A stretch of DNA of 64,000 bases from Shouchella oshimensis (GTDB lineage: Bacteria; Bacillota; Bacilli; Bacillales; Bacillaceae_D): assembly GCF_002019765.1 (NCBI RefSeq), contig NZ_KV917380.1, positions 548,707 to 612,706 on the forward strand. The letters run 5' to 3'. Of the stretch, positions 1 to 8,436 are shown in pieces. The notes beneath the pieces were generated by a model that saw nothing but the letters and a program-made list of their open reading frames with translations, did no database searches and was not told the origin of the DNA. The position numbers and the translations under genes were made by a program. The number at the start of each line of letters is the position of its first letter. Positions within the stretch are counted from its first letter, which is position 1.

Positions 1-420
1 GGTAATGGAGATGACGCTCTCGATTTAACACAAGAGGTTTTTATTTCAGCTTTAAAAGGTTTAAGTTCCTATGATGATCGTAAATCTTCTTTTCGAACGT
101 GGCTCTTTCGTATTGGAACATATAAAGTCATTGATTCTCGGCGCAAGCTAAAAATCACTTGGTTCGAATTAAAAGAAGGAGAATTGGTGGAAGAACAAGA
201 TTTTCACGAAACCTTATATCAGAAAGAGCTTTTAGATGCTATCAATCAATATGTCGCGAATTTTCAGCCAGAAATACAAGAAATTTTCCATTTAAGAGTT
301 TACGGTGAACTATCTTTTCCGGAAATTTCTTCATTGCTTGCTCAAAAAGAAGAACGAATTAAAGCTCTTTATTACCGACTGATAAAAAAAGTTAGGGAGG
401 AGTTTCATGACTATGAATAA
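1..420 (+). CDS. ECF-type RNA polymerase sigma factor, 5' end missing
   Basis: Frame 1 is open from the first base and ends at TAA 418-420, so the gene begins before the window. The visible 139 residues include sigma region 2 (DLTQEVFISAL, then FRTWLFRIGTYKVIDSRRK, the usual ECF region 2.3-2.4) and a C-terminal region 4 (EIFHLRVYGELSFPEISSLL, then ALYYRLIKKVREEF, a helix-turn-helix that would read the -35 element). Family knowledge: ECF sigmas direct RNA polymerase to a few stress or envelope promoters and are usually held by a membrane anti-sigma. The stop overlaps the start of the next gene by 14 bases, and an ABC exporter follows, as in the B. subtilis sigY-yxl layout. Which ECF group it belongs to cannot be told without the N-terminus. 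Confidence 0.9.
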   Translation, partial: GNGDDALDLTQEVFISALKGLSSYDDRKSSFRTWLFRIGTYKVIDSRRKLKITWFELKEGELVEEQDFHETLYQKELLDAINQYVANFQPEIQEIFHLRVYGELSFPEISSLLAQKEERIKALYYRLIKKVREEFHDYE

Positions 421-1189
421 GAGGCAAAAAATGATTCTTCTTAATCAAGATGAGAAGGATCAAAGCATTGCACTTATCTTAAAAGAAGTGAATTTGAAAC
501 CAGTAACGTTTAGAGCATTTATTGGTTCTTTTTTTCAAGAAGTTGGTTTCCGATACCTTTTCTGGGGATTAGGAGATATTTTATACATTGTCGGTCTCTT
601 GCTGTTAGGAGTAGGTGCTCTTTACCTTCCTGATTTAAATTCTTTCGCTAAGAATGGACATGTTGAGTATGTTTATTTTGCTGTTTTTATGATATCTCCT
701 CTTTGCTATGCCCTACTGTATTTTCTTGGAATGTGGAAAGAGAAATTGTTAGGAACATTCGAATTAAAAATGACACTGAAAGTTTCGTTAAAAGAAATAT
801 TCATTTTACGTATGTTCATGTTCAGCGGAATTTCTTTAATTGTATCTACAATTGGGAGTGTCTTCATTTGGCAACTAATTGGTCAAGAACTTTCATTAAT
901 GAAACTATTCAGTCTTTCTTTTGCTTCTTTATTTTTATTTGCTAGTATGCAACTACTTTTAGAATTTCAACTACCGATGCGTTGTCACTACTGGGTCACC
1001 CCAATGATATGGGCAGTGATCGGAATTCTCTTTATCTGGAAAAAAGACTTAATGACTCAGATTCTGTTGTATCTTCCTCTTTCACTTATAACCGCAATCA
1101 GTTTTGGGTTTATTCTCCTATTTATCTATTTGTTGAGGTACAACTACTTAATGCAAAAGGAAGGAACGATTTATTATGCTAATGCTTAG
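407..1189 (+). CDS. Multi-pass membrane protein, candidate sigma-factor regulator or ABC partner
   Basis: The ATG lies inside the end of the sigma gene, six bases after a strong GGAGG (396-400), so the two are translationally coupled. The 260-residue product has a cytoplasmic N-terminus of about 50 residues (many K, E and Q), then roughly six hydrophobic segments (near residues 55-75, 90-110, 130-150, 160-180, 195-215 and 220-245). It has no zinc-finger anti-sigma motif (HxxxCxxC). From position and topology I infer either the anti-sigma factor or a subunit of the downstream ABC system. The family is not recognised. The next gene starts 14 bases before this one ends. Confidence 0.7.
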   Translation: MTMNKRQKMILLNQDEKDQSIALILKEVNLKPVTFRAFIGSFFQEVGFRYLFWGLGDILYIVGLLLLGVGALYLPDLNSFAKNGHVEYVYFAVFMISPLCYALLYFLGMWKEKLLGTFELKMTLKVSLKEIFILRMFMFSGISLIVSTIGSVFIWQLIGQELSLMKLFSLSFASLFLFASMQLLLEFQLPMRCHYWVTPMIWAVIGILFIWKKDLMTQILLYLPLSLITAISFGFILLFIYLLRYNYLMQKEGTIYYANA

Positions 1190-2051
1190 CCACGTTAGTA
1201 AACACTTTCAATCGAATGAAATTTTGGAAGACATCTCTTTAACATTTGAAAACGGCGTGTACGGCTTACTTTCTCCAAATGGAGCAGGAAAAACAACTTT
1301 ATTAAAAATGATTACAACGCTTTTATTTCCAAGTTCTGGTGAAATCTTATGGAATGGTCAATCAATCAAAGACTTGGGGGCGGAGTATCGTGGAGTAATT
1401 GGCTATTTGCCACAGGATTTTGGTTATTACGGAAATTATACACCGTTCAAATTTTTACTGTATATGTCAGCATTGCAGAAGATGAAAAAGAGGGAAGCGG
1501 AGAAAAGGATTGATGAGTTGTTAGAACTTGTTGCGCTTTCTGATGTGAAGAATAAAAAAATGAAACGCTTTTCAGGAGGGATGATTCAACGAGTAGGCAT
1601 CGCTCAAGCCATGTTGAACAATCCGAAATTATTAATATTGGATGAACCAACAGCTGGGTTAGACCCAAAAGAACGGGTAAGATTTCGTAATTTAATTCAC
1701 CGTCTTGCTCAAGATCGAATTGTTATTCTATCGACACATATTGTTTCTGATGTTGAGACCATTGCAAAACAAATTATTATGATTAAAAATCGTCGACTTT
1801 ATTGTTGTGAAACGCCAGCTTCTATTATTCACTCGGTTCAAGGGAAAATTTATGAAGTTCCTGCTAGTTATACGTTATCGGAAGAGCAATTGTTATTAAG
1901 TGAAAGAGAAGGTGACAGAGGTCATTTAATGAGAATCGCAAGTCCATTTAGTACAAAAGAAGGTGTGGAAGTACGTCCCAGCTTAGAAGATGCTTTTCTA
2001 TATATTTATCGAGATGAGGTGTCTAAAAATGGTGCGAATTATCCTCTATGA
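1176..2051 (+). CDS. ABC transporter ATP-binding protein (ABC-2 type export)
   Basis: 291 residues. The Walker A loop is SPNGAGKTT near residue 33, with S where G is usual; Q-loop LPQDFGYYG; signature FSGGM; Walker B LLILDEPTAGLDP; switch histidine in STHIVSD. The C-terminal ~75 residues form the extension typical of drug, bacteriocin or lantibiotic type exporters. It would power the two membrane proteins encoded next, whose starts overlap or abut. ATG 1176 follows AAGGAAGG at a suitable distance; ATG 1182 is possible. The link to an ECF sigma factor suggests export or resistance under envelope stress. The substrate cannot be told. Confidence 0.92.
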   Translation: MLMLSHVSKHFQSNEILEDISLTFENGVYGLLSPNGAGKTTLLKMITTLLFPSSGEILWNGQSIKDLGAEYRGVIGYLPQDFGYYGNYTPFKFLLYMSALQKMKKREAEKRIDELLELVALSDVKNKKMKRFSGGMIQRVGIAQAMLNNPKLLILDEPTAGLDPKERVRFRNLIHRLAQDRIVILSTHIVSDVETIAKQIIMIKNRRLYCCETPASIIHSVQGKIYEVPASYTLSEEQLLLSEREGDRGHLMRIASPFSTKEGVEVRPSLEDAFLYIYRDEVSKNGANYPL

Positions 2052-3180
2052 AATTCGTAAACTTTTAGAACAACCAATTATTCTTTTCTTTTTTATTGCG
2101 AGTGTACTACTAAATACAATTTATATTACAACAGTAGACTTAAACCAATCCTATTTAGATTATGTTCAAGACATCAAAGAAAAAACGGGGAATGTGATTT
2201 CAGACGAGTTTAAAGGAGAACTTGCTCACCAATCTTCTAGTAAAGATCAGCAACGTTTACTAACAGAAACAAGATCACTAGAGAATGTATTTCTCCATTA
2301 TTCAACGGCGGAGTTAGGTGAAGAGATTATTGATTTTTATCAAATTCAAGGTTCGGTTGCAGAACAAATGACGAAAAAATATGAAACGTTGGCTCCGGTT
2401 GTTTTCGAATTAGACGAAACGCATGCTTCATTAGAAGTTGGCGCAGCAGGAGAAACCATGAGTGTATTTACCTTTATAAGAAATCGATTGTTTAATACCA
2501 TTTTGGCTGAGTCGTTACTCTTTGCTGTATTAATTGGTTTATATGGAAGTACATCTGAAACATTCACAAGAACTGATAGACTACTTCTAAGTTCAAAAAC
2601 AGGACGAAACATACAAGTTAGCAAGTATGTGGCAAGTGTACTCCTTACATTTCTTTTTTATTTAACAATGATTCTAGTAACGTTTAGCATGTTTAATCTT
2701 GTTCATCCTATTGGACAAATATGGAATACGAGTATTTCTACTCAATTTCATCTAAATGTATATTTCCCTCAGCTATTAGAAGTTCCCTTTATTCCATGGT
2801 CTCCAATGACTTTGTTCAATTATACATTTTTATCCATTGTATTAGGGGCTTTTCTAGTCATTATTTGTCACGGATTTAATTTCCTAATAGGTTTATGGAC
2901 AAACCATTTGTTTCAAGGGTTTCTTGTGTTTGTTGCTGTATATGTTGTCTTTCTGAGTTTTGGGGCAATGGTCGACCAGTTAGGTTGGTGGAGTTTGCAA
3001 GCAGTATTAATGTGGCATCCAGTCTCACTTTGGAGGCTACAAGGATATTGGTTTACGGAGATGGGACCTTATGCAATTTTGCCTTGGCAAGAATCCATCG
3101 CTATGGCAGTAAACCTCTTACTTTTAGGTATTAGTTGCATTGTGACAGGTGCATTCTATTCAACGAAAGAGGTGAAATAA
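2029..3180 (+). CDS. ABC-2 type permease subunit 1
   Basis: 383 residues from ATG 2029, chosen because GAGGTG (2015-2020) lies just upstream; the frame is open further, to 1990, without a ribosome site. An N-terminal transmembrane helix (residues ~15-35) is followed by an extracytoplasmic region of ~110 residues and then five or six more helices, the ABC-2 permease pattern. It overlaps the ATPase gene by 23 bases and the second permease starts one base after its stop, so all are probably one transcript. The overlap and the pairing with another permease suggest a heteromeric channel. Confidence 0.8.
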   Translation: MVRIILYEIRKLLEQPIILFFFIASVLLNTIYITTVDLNQSYLDYVQDIKEKTGNVISDEFKGELAHQSSSKDQQRLLTETRSLENVFLHYSTAELGEEIIDFYQIQGSVAEQMTKKYETLAPVVFELDETHASLEVGAAGETMSVFTFIRNRLFNTILAESLLFAVLIGLYGSTSETFTRTDRLLLSSKTGRNIQVSKYVASVLLTFLFYLTMILVTFSMFNLVHPIGQIWNTSISTQFHLNVYFPQLLEVPFIPWSPMTLFNYTFLSIVLGAFLVIICHGFNFLIGLWTNHLFQGFLVFVAVYVVFLSFGAMVDQLGWWSLQAVLMWHPVSLWRLQGYWFTEMGPYAILPWQESIAMAVNLLLLGISCIVTGAFYSTKEVK

Positions 3181-3181
3181 C

Positions 3182-4408
3182 GTGTTTATTGTTGAATTGA
3201 AGAAATTAGTGCAACCAAGTATCTTTCTAGTTGCACTGTTAATAACAATTGTATTCTACAACTTAGAATTAAACTTTGTACATAAAGGTTGGCCAATAGC
3301 TGGAGCAATTCAATATTATGAACAAGCCTCAGATTGGCAGAGCCGTTTTGGACAAAATCTCGATGATGAAGATATAGCAGAGGTTGAAGCCGATTATAAG
3401 TTCTTAATTGAGCAAGTGGATAAGATCGTAGTAAATCACCCTATTGCTAAAGAATTACAACTAAGTAATTTTGCCGAATTTGAACGATGGTATGAAGAGA
3501 ATCTCCCTGCCGGTGCCATAAACGATTTGAATGAACAAGAGATGGAAAAGTATCAACAAATAAATACCATTCAGCAGAGTTTAGTAGATCATAACAATTA
3601 TTCAATAGACGGACAAATTGCCGTCTTAAGAACAGTATTTAACTCAATAAGTCAATTTAATTCACCTGAAAGCTTTTTAAATAATGCTCTCTATACAGAA
3701 GTAGAGAGAGAACGACTTTCAAAAACGCTGTTTAAAGATGAAGGTTGGCGAAATATAGTGCCTCCTGAGTTGACTGTGGTTTTTGCTGCTCACTTTGAAA
3801 GCTTACTAAAGGTACTAATTATACTGATGTCTTTATTAATTCCTTCTGTTTTTGTTAGGGATCGCTTATTAGGTATTCAAAAGACCCAATGGAGTAGTCA
3901 CCATGGTCGAAGGATAAGATGGACTCAATTTGCTGTTGGTATGACTGCAAGCTTTATGTTGATTACTTTTATAGTAGGATTATTTGTAAGTTTATTATAC
4001 ACAACTGATTTTAAACCCTATTTTTCTAATGGATTAAACTCTTTCTTCACAAGTCGCGAGGAACCCTTATTGCTATCTTTCTATCAGTGGACATTAAATC
4101 AATGGATAGGGAGAATGGTGATCTTGATCTATTTAATTGGGCTCGCTTACAGTGGAATCCTCTTGTTGATCTCCCAAACGAGTAAGCATTATTTATCATT
4201 ACTGATGAAAGTCATACCTGTTTCGTTTACGTTCATTATGATCGCTAATAGTGTACTGAAAGATGCTTTTTATCTAAAAAACGATTTGTACCAATGGACT
4301 AACATTCCCATGGTTGAAGTATATGCGTCTATTCTTTTAATGGTTGTTTGTATCAGTTTACCTATTATCTTCTGTCTTCGACAAAAAGAAAAAGATCTAG
4401 TGAACTGA
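3182..4408 (+). CDS. ABC-2 type permease subunit 2
   Basis: 408 residues from GTG 3182, preceded by GAGGTG at 3170-3175. Topology matches the gene before it: one N-terminal helix (~residues 10-30), a large acidic external loop (~residues 35-205), then about five helices to the C-terminus. The loop has many D and E residues, as expected for a surface-exposed part in an alkaliphile. It is the last clear gene of the operon. Its distinct sequence argues against a recent duplication of subunit 1. Confidence 0.78.
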   Translation: MFIVELKKLVQPSIFLVALLITIVFYNLELNFVHKGWPIAGAIQYYEQASDWQSRFGQNLDDEDIAEVEADYKFLIEQVDKIVVNHPIAKELQLSNFAEFERWYEENLPAGAINDLNEQEMEKYQQINTIQQSLVDHNNYSIDGQIAVLRTVFNSISQFNSPESFLNNALYTEVERERLSKTLFKDEGWRNIVPPELTVVFAAHFESLLKVLIILMSLLIPSVFVRDRLLGIQKTQWSSHHGRRIRWTQFAVGMTASFMLITFIVGLFVSLLYTTDFKPYFSNGLNSFFTSREEPLLLSFYQWTLNQWIGRMVILIYLIGLAYSGILLLISQTSKHYLSLLMKVIPVSFTFIMIANSVLKDAFYLKNDLYQWTNIPMVEVYASILLMVVCISLPIIFCLRQKEKDLVN

Positions 4409-4453
4409 TTCCACTTATCTCTCAATTGTAAGAGTAATAAAGGAATTGGCTAG

Positions 4454-4582
4454 GTGAAAACTTATAAAAAAAGTAGGAAAGTGAAAAGTGGTCTTTATTA
4501 CGTAACCTCAACCCTGCTAATGGCAGGATTATTTATCATTTGTTCTGATAAAATAAGATGTAAAAGAATTAATTTTAAGTAA
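4454..4582 (+). CDS. Possible 42-residue membrane peptide
   Basis: A GTG-started frame preceded by AAAGGAA (4440-4446). The peptide has a basic start (VKTYKKSRKVKSGLYY) and one hydrophobic stretch ending in CSD. The start is loosely like the KxYKxGKxW class of Firmicute signal peptides, so it may be a leftover of a larger surface-protein gene or a real small membrane peptide. No terminator separates it clearly from the permease gene. Weak call. Confidence 0.3.
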   Translation: MKTYKKSRKVKSGLYYVTSTLLMAGLFIICSDKIRCKRINFK

Positions 4583-4735
4583 ATGCCACCGAAGAATTTG
4601 GATTGAGGATAAATTCAATCGTGAATTCTGGTGGCGAGTATGGACTAAAAATAGCATGAAGTTAAAAAGAAAATAAGGAATGGTCTTGTATCATAATGAT
4701 AGTATATAGACCTAAAAGAGGAGGTTCTTTCTATT

Positions 4736-5116
4736 TTGAGCAAAAACCATATTTCAAAAAAATCAATTGTCATAGGTATCTTTTTAAGTATTTTGCTAAT
4801 CTCTGTCATTGCATTAGTATTCAACAAACCTCCAAAAAATAGTGCGCTTAAAGGAACCTATTTAAGCAGTGATCTACCTTTTGCAACAATGGTATTTGAT
4901 TTAGATGATAATCGTACATTTTATTTCTACAACGAAAGTGAAACGGATAAAGGAACATATGAATACGTTTCAGAGACAACCTATAAGATAAACAGTGAAA
5001 AATTTAATGGACAAGAAATGATGTTTAACGGGGATGATGAAGTAAGAATTCAAATCGATCATGAAACCTATACGTTCAAAAAAGATTCTGATCTACCGAC
5101 AATAATAAATGAATGA
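4736..5116 (+). CDS. Small membrane-anchored or exported hypothetical protein
   Basis: 126 residues from TTG 4736, with AGAGGAGG at 4717-4724. A basic N-terminus and one helix (residues ~10-30) are followed by an extracytoplasmic part of ~95 residues that looks like one small beta barrel (LKGTYLSSDLPF, then short alternating strands such as YTFKKDS). No cysteine follows the helix, so it is not a lipoprotein. This shape is common in small Bacillus surface proteins of unknown role. No family is recognised. Confidence 0.65.
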   Translation: MSKNHISKKSIVIGIFLSILLISVIALVFNKPPKNSALKGTYLSSDLPFATMVFDLDDNRTFYFYNESETDKGTYEYVSETTYKINSEKFNGQEMMFNGDDEVRIQIDHETYTFKKDSDLPTIINE

Positions 5117-5182
5117 GCTGATTTAATTAAAATGTTTATTGAAATACGCAAGTCATGAGTGACTAAGAAGAATAGCAGTAGA

Positions 5183-5213
5183 CCTTAAGGAAAAGCGAGA
5201 ACCTTCCTTAAGG
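5183..5213. other. Hairpin between convergent genes
   Basis: CCTTAAGGAA at 5183-5192 is matched by TTCCTTAAGG at 5204-5213 around an 11-base loop. It overlaps the stop codon of the minus-strand gene that ends at 5208 and follows the plus-strand gene that ends at 5116. There is no good U-run on either side, so it may stabilise 3' ends rather than terminate. Confidence 0.5.
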
Positions 5214-5606
5214 CAACAAGTCTTTAATGGATTGGATCTGGTCTAGATACAAGAAGGAAAAAAGGGGAATGAGGGCTAAAGCGATCACCAGAAAAAGGAT
5301 TCTCCACTTTGGTCGATGCCAACTAAATAGGACGAAACCGACATTCATTGCTAATAGGGAAGAATACATAAATCCTCTGGCTTGTAACGAGTCAATCGAA
5401 TGAGTAATTAAAGAAAGCTCCTGCTGGGTAAAATCTTCTTTGTCTAAAGAAATGGAATGTGGTTGGAACACACCTTGTCGTACGAAGAGTTGAGTCTCAG
5501 TTGTCTCATAGGTGAACACGCCAGGAAATAAGTGAAAGGAATACATGGCTATTGGTGTGCCAAAAAGGAAAACGGCAGTAATGAAAAGGCCGACTTTGTT
5601 TCTAAT
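5208..5606 (-). CDS. Small two- or three-helix membrane protein, possible ATT start
   Basis: About 132 residues with helices near residues 6-25, 75-90 and 95-115 and a ~50-residue external loop between the first two. The only good ribosome site, AAAGGAGGAG (5614-5623 on the minus strand), is followed seven bases after GGAGG by ATT (5606-5604), giving IRNKVGLFITAVFL. There is no ATG, GTG or TTG in frame at suitable spacing. The frame stays open back to an ATG at 5747, but that stretch contains the terminator of the upstream gene, so a start there is unlikely. Alternatives are an internal ATG after the first helix or a degraded start. The family is not recognised. Confidence 0.5.
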   Translation of the reverse strand: MRNKVGLFITAVFLFGTPIAMYSFHLFPGVFTYETTETQLFVRQGVFQPHSISLDKEDFTQQELSLITHSIDSLQARGFMYSSLLAMNVGFVLFSWHRPKWRILFLVIALALIPLFSFLYLDQIQSIKDLLP

Positions 5607-5694
5607 AAAGACTCCTCCTTTCGGATAAGAACAATCTAATTTTAGCAAATTATCCAATTCTAAACAAAAAACTGAATGACCATTTTCTTTAAAT

Positions 5695-5737
5695 ACAAAA
5701 ACAACCACCCATAAATTTTGAAAGGGTAGTTGTTTTT
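5695..5737 (-). terminator. Terminator after the siderophore-binding lipoprotein gene
   Basis: On the minus strand AACAACTACCC pairs with GGGTGGTTGTT (one G-U), followed by a U-run. It starts a few bases past the stop of the gene that ends at 5744. Confidence 0.8.
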
Positions 5738-5743
5738 TTGTCG

Positions 5744-6664
5744 TCACAGCAGTTCTTCTGCAATTTGATCAACGACCAAGTTTATAGCAATTGGACCGTA
5801 GTAGCCGATCCAGAGACCGGTGTTTTTCTCGTAAACGTGATCGTTCTTTACAGCATCTAGCCCTTGCCAGACAGAGGATGCTTGGAAAGACGCTGTTAAG
5901 TCTAGGTTTGTGTCGTCTTGCAGTAAGAAGAGATGATCAGCTTCTAAATCTGGCATGACTTCAAGGGAGATCATCGTACTGGAATCAGAACTTAACGTAG
6001 CCATTTCTGGTGGCGTCAGACCGAGATCGTCATACAAGATTTGTGCTGTTCGGTGGGATGTAGTGTGAAGGCGTATCATATCATCCCTTGGTCGAATGAG
6101 ACCAACGATTTCATCGCCTACCGATTCTTCCAAATCGGCTTTTAGCTCGTCCACTTTTGTTGTGTAATCGGCTATCACCGTTTCTGCTTTTTCCGTTTGA
6201 TCTAAGATTGTCCCAAAGGAAAGGAGCACTGTCTGCCAATCTTCCATTCGATCGAACATGATGGTAGGAGCAATTCGTTCTAATTGATCATAGATGTCTT
6301 CATGGGTGTCTGTGGCAATAATGAGATCAGGATCGGTGCTAATGATCGCTTCTAAATTCGGTTCGAGGTAGGTACCTAGCAAAGTCGCATCACTAGGCGC
6401 CTCCCCAAGATACTCTGGCAGACCGTTATCGGTTTCAGCGTAAACGGTTCCGACAGGGATCTCGTCTAAAGCCATCATTTGGTCTAAAAATTGTACATCT
6501 AATACAACCACTCGCTCTGGCTTGTCTTCTACGACAAATTCACCCTTTATATGTTCAATGACTTCGTTATCTGAATGCTCTATGTTTTCTTCTGTGCTCG
6601 TTGAACAGGCACTGAGAAGGAGCGTCATGCATACAAGACTTGTTTTTTTCCATGTATCGTTCAT
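5744..6664 (-). CDS. Iron-siderophore ABC transporter substrate-binding lipoprotein
   Basis: 306 residues. Signal peptide with lipobox LLSAC (Cys near residue 20), then the FecB/FhuD/BtuF type fold: KPERVVVLDVQFLDQMMALDEIPVGTVY in the first lobe, LEAIISTDPDLIIATD, and a second lobe ending KNDHVYEKNTGLWIGYYGP. It would capture ferric-siderophore at the membrane face and hand it to a FecCD-type permease. No permease or ATPase gene is adjacent, so it must use partners encoded elsewhere. A Fur-like box lies in the intergenic space shared with the divergent Btr-like regulator, suggesting iron repression. Confidence 0.9.
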   Translation of the reverse strand: MNDTWKKTSLVCMTLLLSACSTSTEENIEHSDNEVIEHIKGEFVVEDKPERVVVLDVQFLDQMMALDEIPVGTVYAETDNGLPEYLGEAPSDATLLGTYLEPNLEAIISTDPDLIIATDTHEDIYDQLERIAPTIMFDRMEDWQTVLLSFGTILDQTEKAETVIADYTTKVDELKADLEESVGDEIVGLIRPRDDMIRLHTTSHRTAQILYDDLGLTPPEMATLSSDSSTMISLEVMPDLEADHLFLLQDDTNLDLTASFQASSVWQGLDAVKNDHVYEKNTGLWIGYYGPIAINLVVDQIAEELL

Positions 6665-6688
6665 ACATACCCTGCTTTCAATTGATAG

Positions 6689-6703
6689 TGAGAATCATAA
6701 TCA
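6689..6703. promoter_or_regulatory. Fur box
   Basis: TGAGAATCATAATCA matches the 7-1-7 Fur consensus TGATAATnATTATCA at all but two positions. A further ATAATGATAG follows at 6708-6717. It sits 25 bases before the start of the minus-strand siderophore-binding protein gene and about 100 bases before the plus-strand regulator gene. Confidence 0.75.
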
Positions 6704-6800
6704 ACTATAATGATAGTAAAGCAAGAGAGAAGCGTCCATGGATATTTCCGTTTTAATATGAAAGAAAACGACTTTTATGATTGTGAAAGGGGATTCGATT

Positions 6801-8327
6801 ATGATGGGGAAGGAAATGATCCTTCAATTAACATCAATTACATACGCTCAAAGCCTTCAAGTGATAAGACAAGCACAGGGTCATCATGGCTTCCTAATGG
6901 AAATAACATCGAATGAGAGGAACATAAGGTTTATCCCTGCGCATTTTGAACAGAATCAGACAATGGAGCTTACAAGCGGCTACTATATTGAATTCCTTGC
7001 ATTAAAAGAAGAGGATCATGTGTTCAAACCGACTGTATGTCTTTTTCCAAAGGCGACCAAGTCGGAAATGCCTTATCGTTTTGAGCACCTACTCGATGAA
7101 ATGGTCACACATTTTAAAGAAGGATCAGATATAGGCTATCTTCGAGCAAATGGCTATTTCCAAGAATTAGTGAGTACACTTTTAGTTAAACAGCAAGAAA
7201 TGAACGAATCCATTGAAGCCCGAATCGCACAAAGCAAGCGCTATATCGAAACCCATTATCATCAAGAGCTGACCCGAGAACAACTCGCCGAGAGAACGGA
7301 GCTTCAAGTCGACTACTATGCGAGGAAATTTAAGGAGCATGTAAAAATGAGTCCGATGGCGTATGTGAACCACGTTCGATTGCAAGAAGCTAAGAAGCTG
7401 TTGCTTGAGAACCGGTTAAGCGTGCACGCAATTGCGAGACAGGTTGGATTTAATGATGAGTTTTATTTTAGCCGCAAATTCAAACGAAAGGAAGGCTATG
7501 CCCCTTCTGTTTATAGCCATACGTTTAAACAAACCCAAAGGATTGCTTCTTTGAATCATTTGGTAACGGGACATTTAATTGCCCTTGGCGTAAAACCATA
7601 TGCGGCCATTATAGATGAATCGTTTCCTGCGCTAGAGCATTTAATGGAGACCAAGTCCATAGGGGAGAAAGGTCCGGATTTAGAACGATTACTGGCGATG
7701 AAACCAGATTTACTTGTACGGACAGGAATGACCACTGAATCTCAAACCCAAAAAGAAGCGCTTTTAACCCATATTGCTCCTACCATCGTCCTGAATTATC
7801 AAGACGATTGGCGTGCCCATTTGAACACGATTGCGAAAGTCATCGGACGAGAAAAAGAGGCAGCTGCCTTTTTAACAGCCTATAGAGAGCAAGTCGAGAA
7901 CGTGAAAGAACGGATATGTGAAAATGTAAGGGACGAACGGGTACTGATTATAGGTATTGGTCACGGTACTCAGTGTATCTATGGAAAGCGAAACATCGGC
8001 TCCGTCCTGTACGGAGACTTGCACGTAAGGGCCCCAGAAGGCATTGACCGCATTGCTCATATAGAGGAAGTGAGTGTGCAGAGGATAGCGGCGTATGAAC
8101 CGGACCGTATCATCGTTACCGTGTACCGAAAGCATAACCAGCTGCCAAGTAACAAGCAGATTCGAATGCAATTAAGTCGCCTACAAAACAATCCAGTCTG
8201 GCAATCGATGCGCGCAGTAAAAGACCATCACGTACATGAAATCTTTGCAGAAAAGCATTTGTATACGAGCTACAACGCGTATTCACATAAGTTGATGCTG
8301 CAAAAATTTGCCCAATTCATTGGCTAA
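6801..8327 (+). CDS. AraC-family activator fused to a siderophore-binding domain (Btr-like)
   Basis: 508 residues from ATG 6801, chosen because GAAAGGGGA (6785-6793) lies eight bases upstream; the frame is open back to 6777. Order of parts: N-terminal ~130 residues; AraC DNA-binding domain at ~residues 145-245 (IETHYHQELTREQLAERTEL, then HAIARQVGFNDEFYFSRKFK); then a complete FecB-type binding domain (~260-508) with KPDLLVRTG and a C-terminal HVHEIFAEKHLYTSY. This is the layout of B. subtilis Btr (YbbB), which binds bacillibactin inside the cell and activates siderophore uptake genes. Its likely targets here are the divergent binding protein and perhaps the following reductase gene. Confidence 0.88.
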   Translation: MMGKEMILQLTSITYAQSLQVIRQAQGHHGFLMEITSNERNIRFIPAHFEQNQTMELTSGYYIEFLALKEEDHVFKPTVCLFPKATKSEMPYRFEHLLDEMVTHFKEGSDIGYLRANGYFQELVSTLLVKQQEMNESIEARIAQSKRYIETHYHQELTREQLAERTELQVDYYARKFKEHVKMSPMAYVNHVRLQEAKKLLLENRLSVHAIARQVGFNDEFYFSRKFKRKEGYAPSVYSHTFKQTQRIASLNHLVTGHLIALGVKPYAAIIDESFPALEHLMETKSIGEKGPDLERLLAMKPDLLVRTGMTTESQTQKEALLTHIAPTIVLNYQDDWRAHLNTIAKVIGREKEAAAFLTAYREQVENVKERICENVRDERVLIIGIGHGTQCIYGKRNIGSVLYGDLHVRAPEGIDRIAHIEEVSVQRIAAYEPDRIIVTVYRKHNQLPSNKQIRMQLSRLQNNPVWQSMRAVKDHHVHEIFAEKHLYTSYNAYSHKLMLQKFAQFIG

Positions 8328-8436
8328 ACATATAAAGGTCGGAAAACACCAAAAAAGAGACTGGAATGTCTATGTTCTTTTTAATCGTGAGCCGTATACT
8401 AGTCGAATAAACTTGATAAAAAGGTGTTGGCTATAA

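Noticed and set aside
5607-5747. Upstream extension of the small membrane protein gene to an ATG at 5747
   Set aside because: The extension contains the terminator stem and U-run of the preceding lipoprotein gene and has no ribosome site; the encoded residues do not look like protein.
6710-6916. Open frame overlapping the start of the Btr-like regulator
   Set aside because: It has no ribosome site, and the regulator frame with its AraC and binding domains accounts for this DNA.
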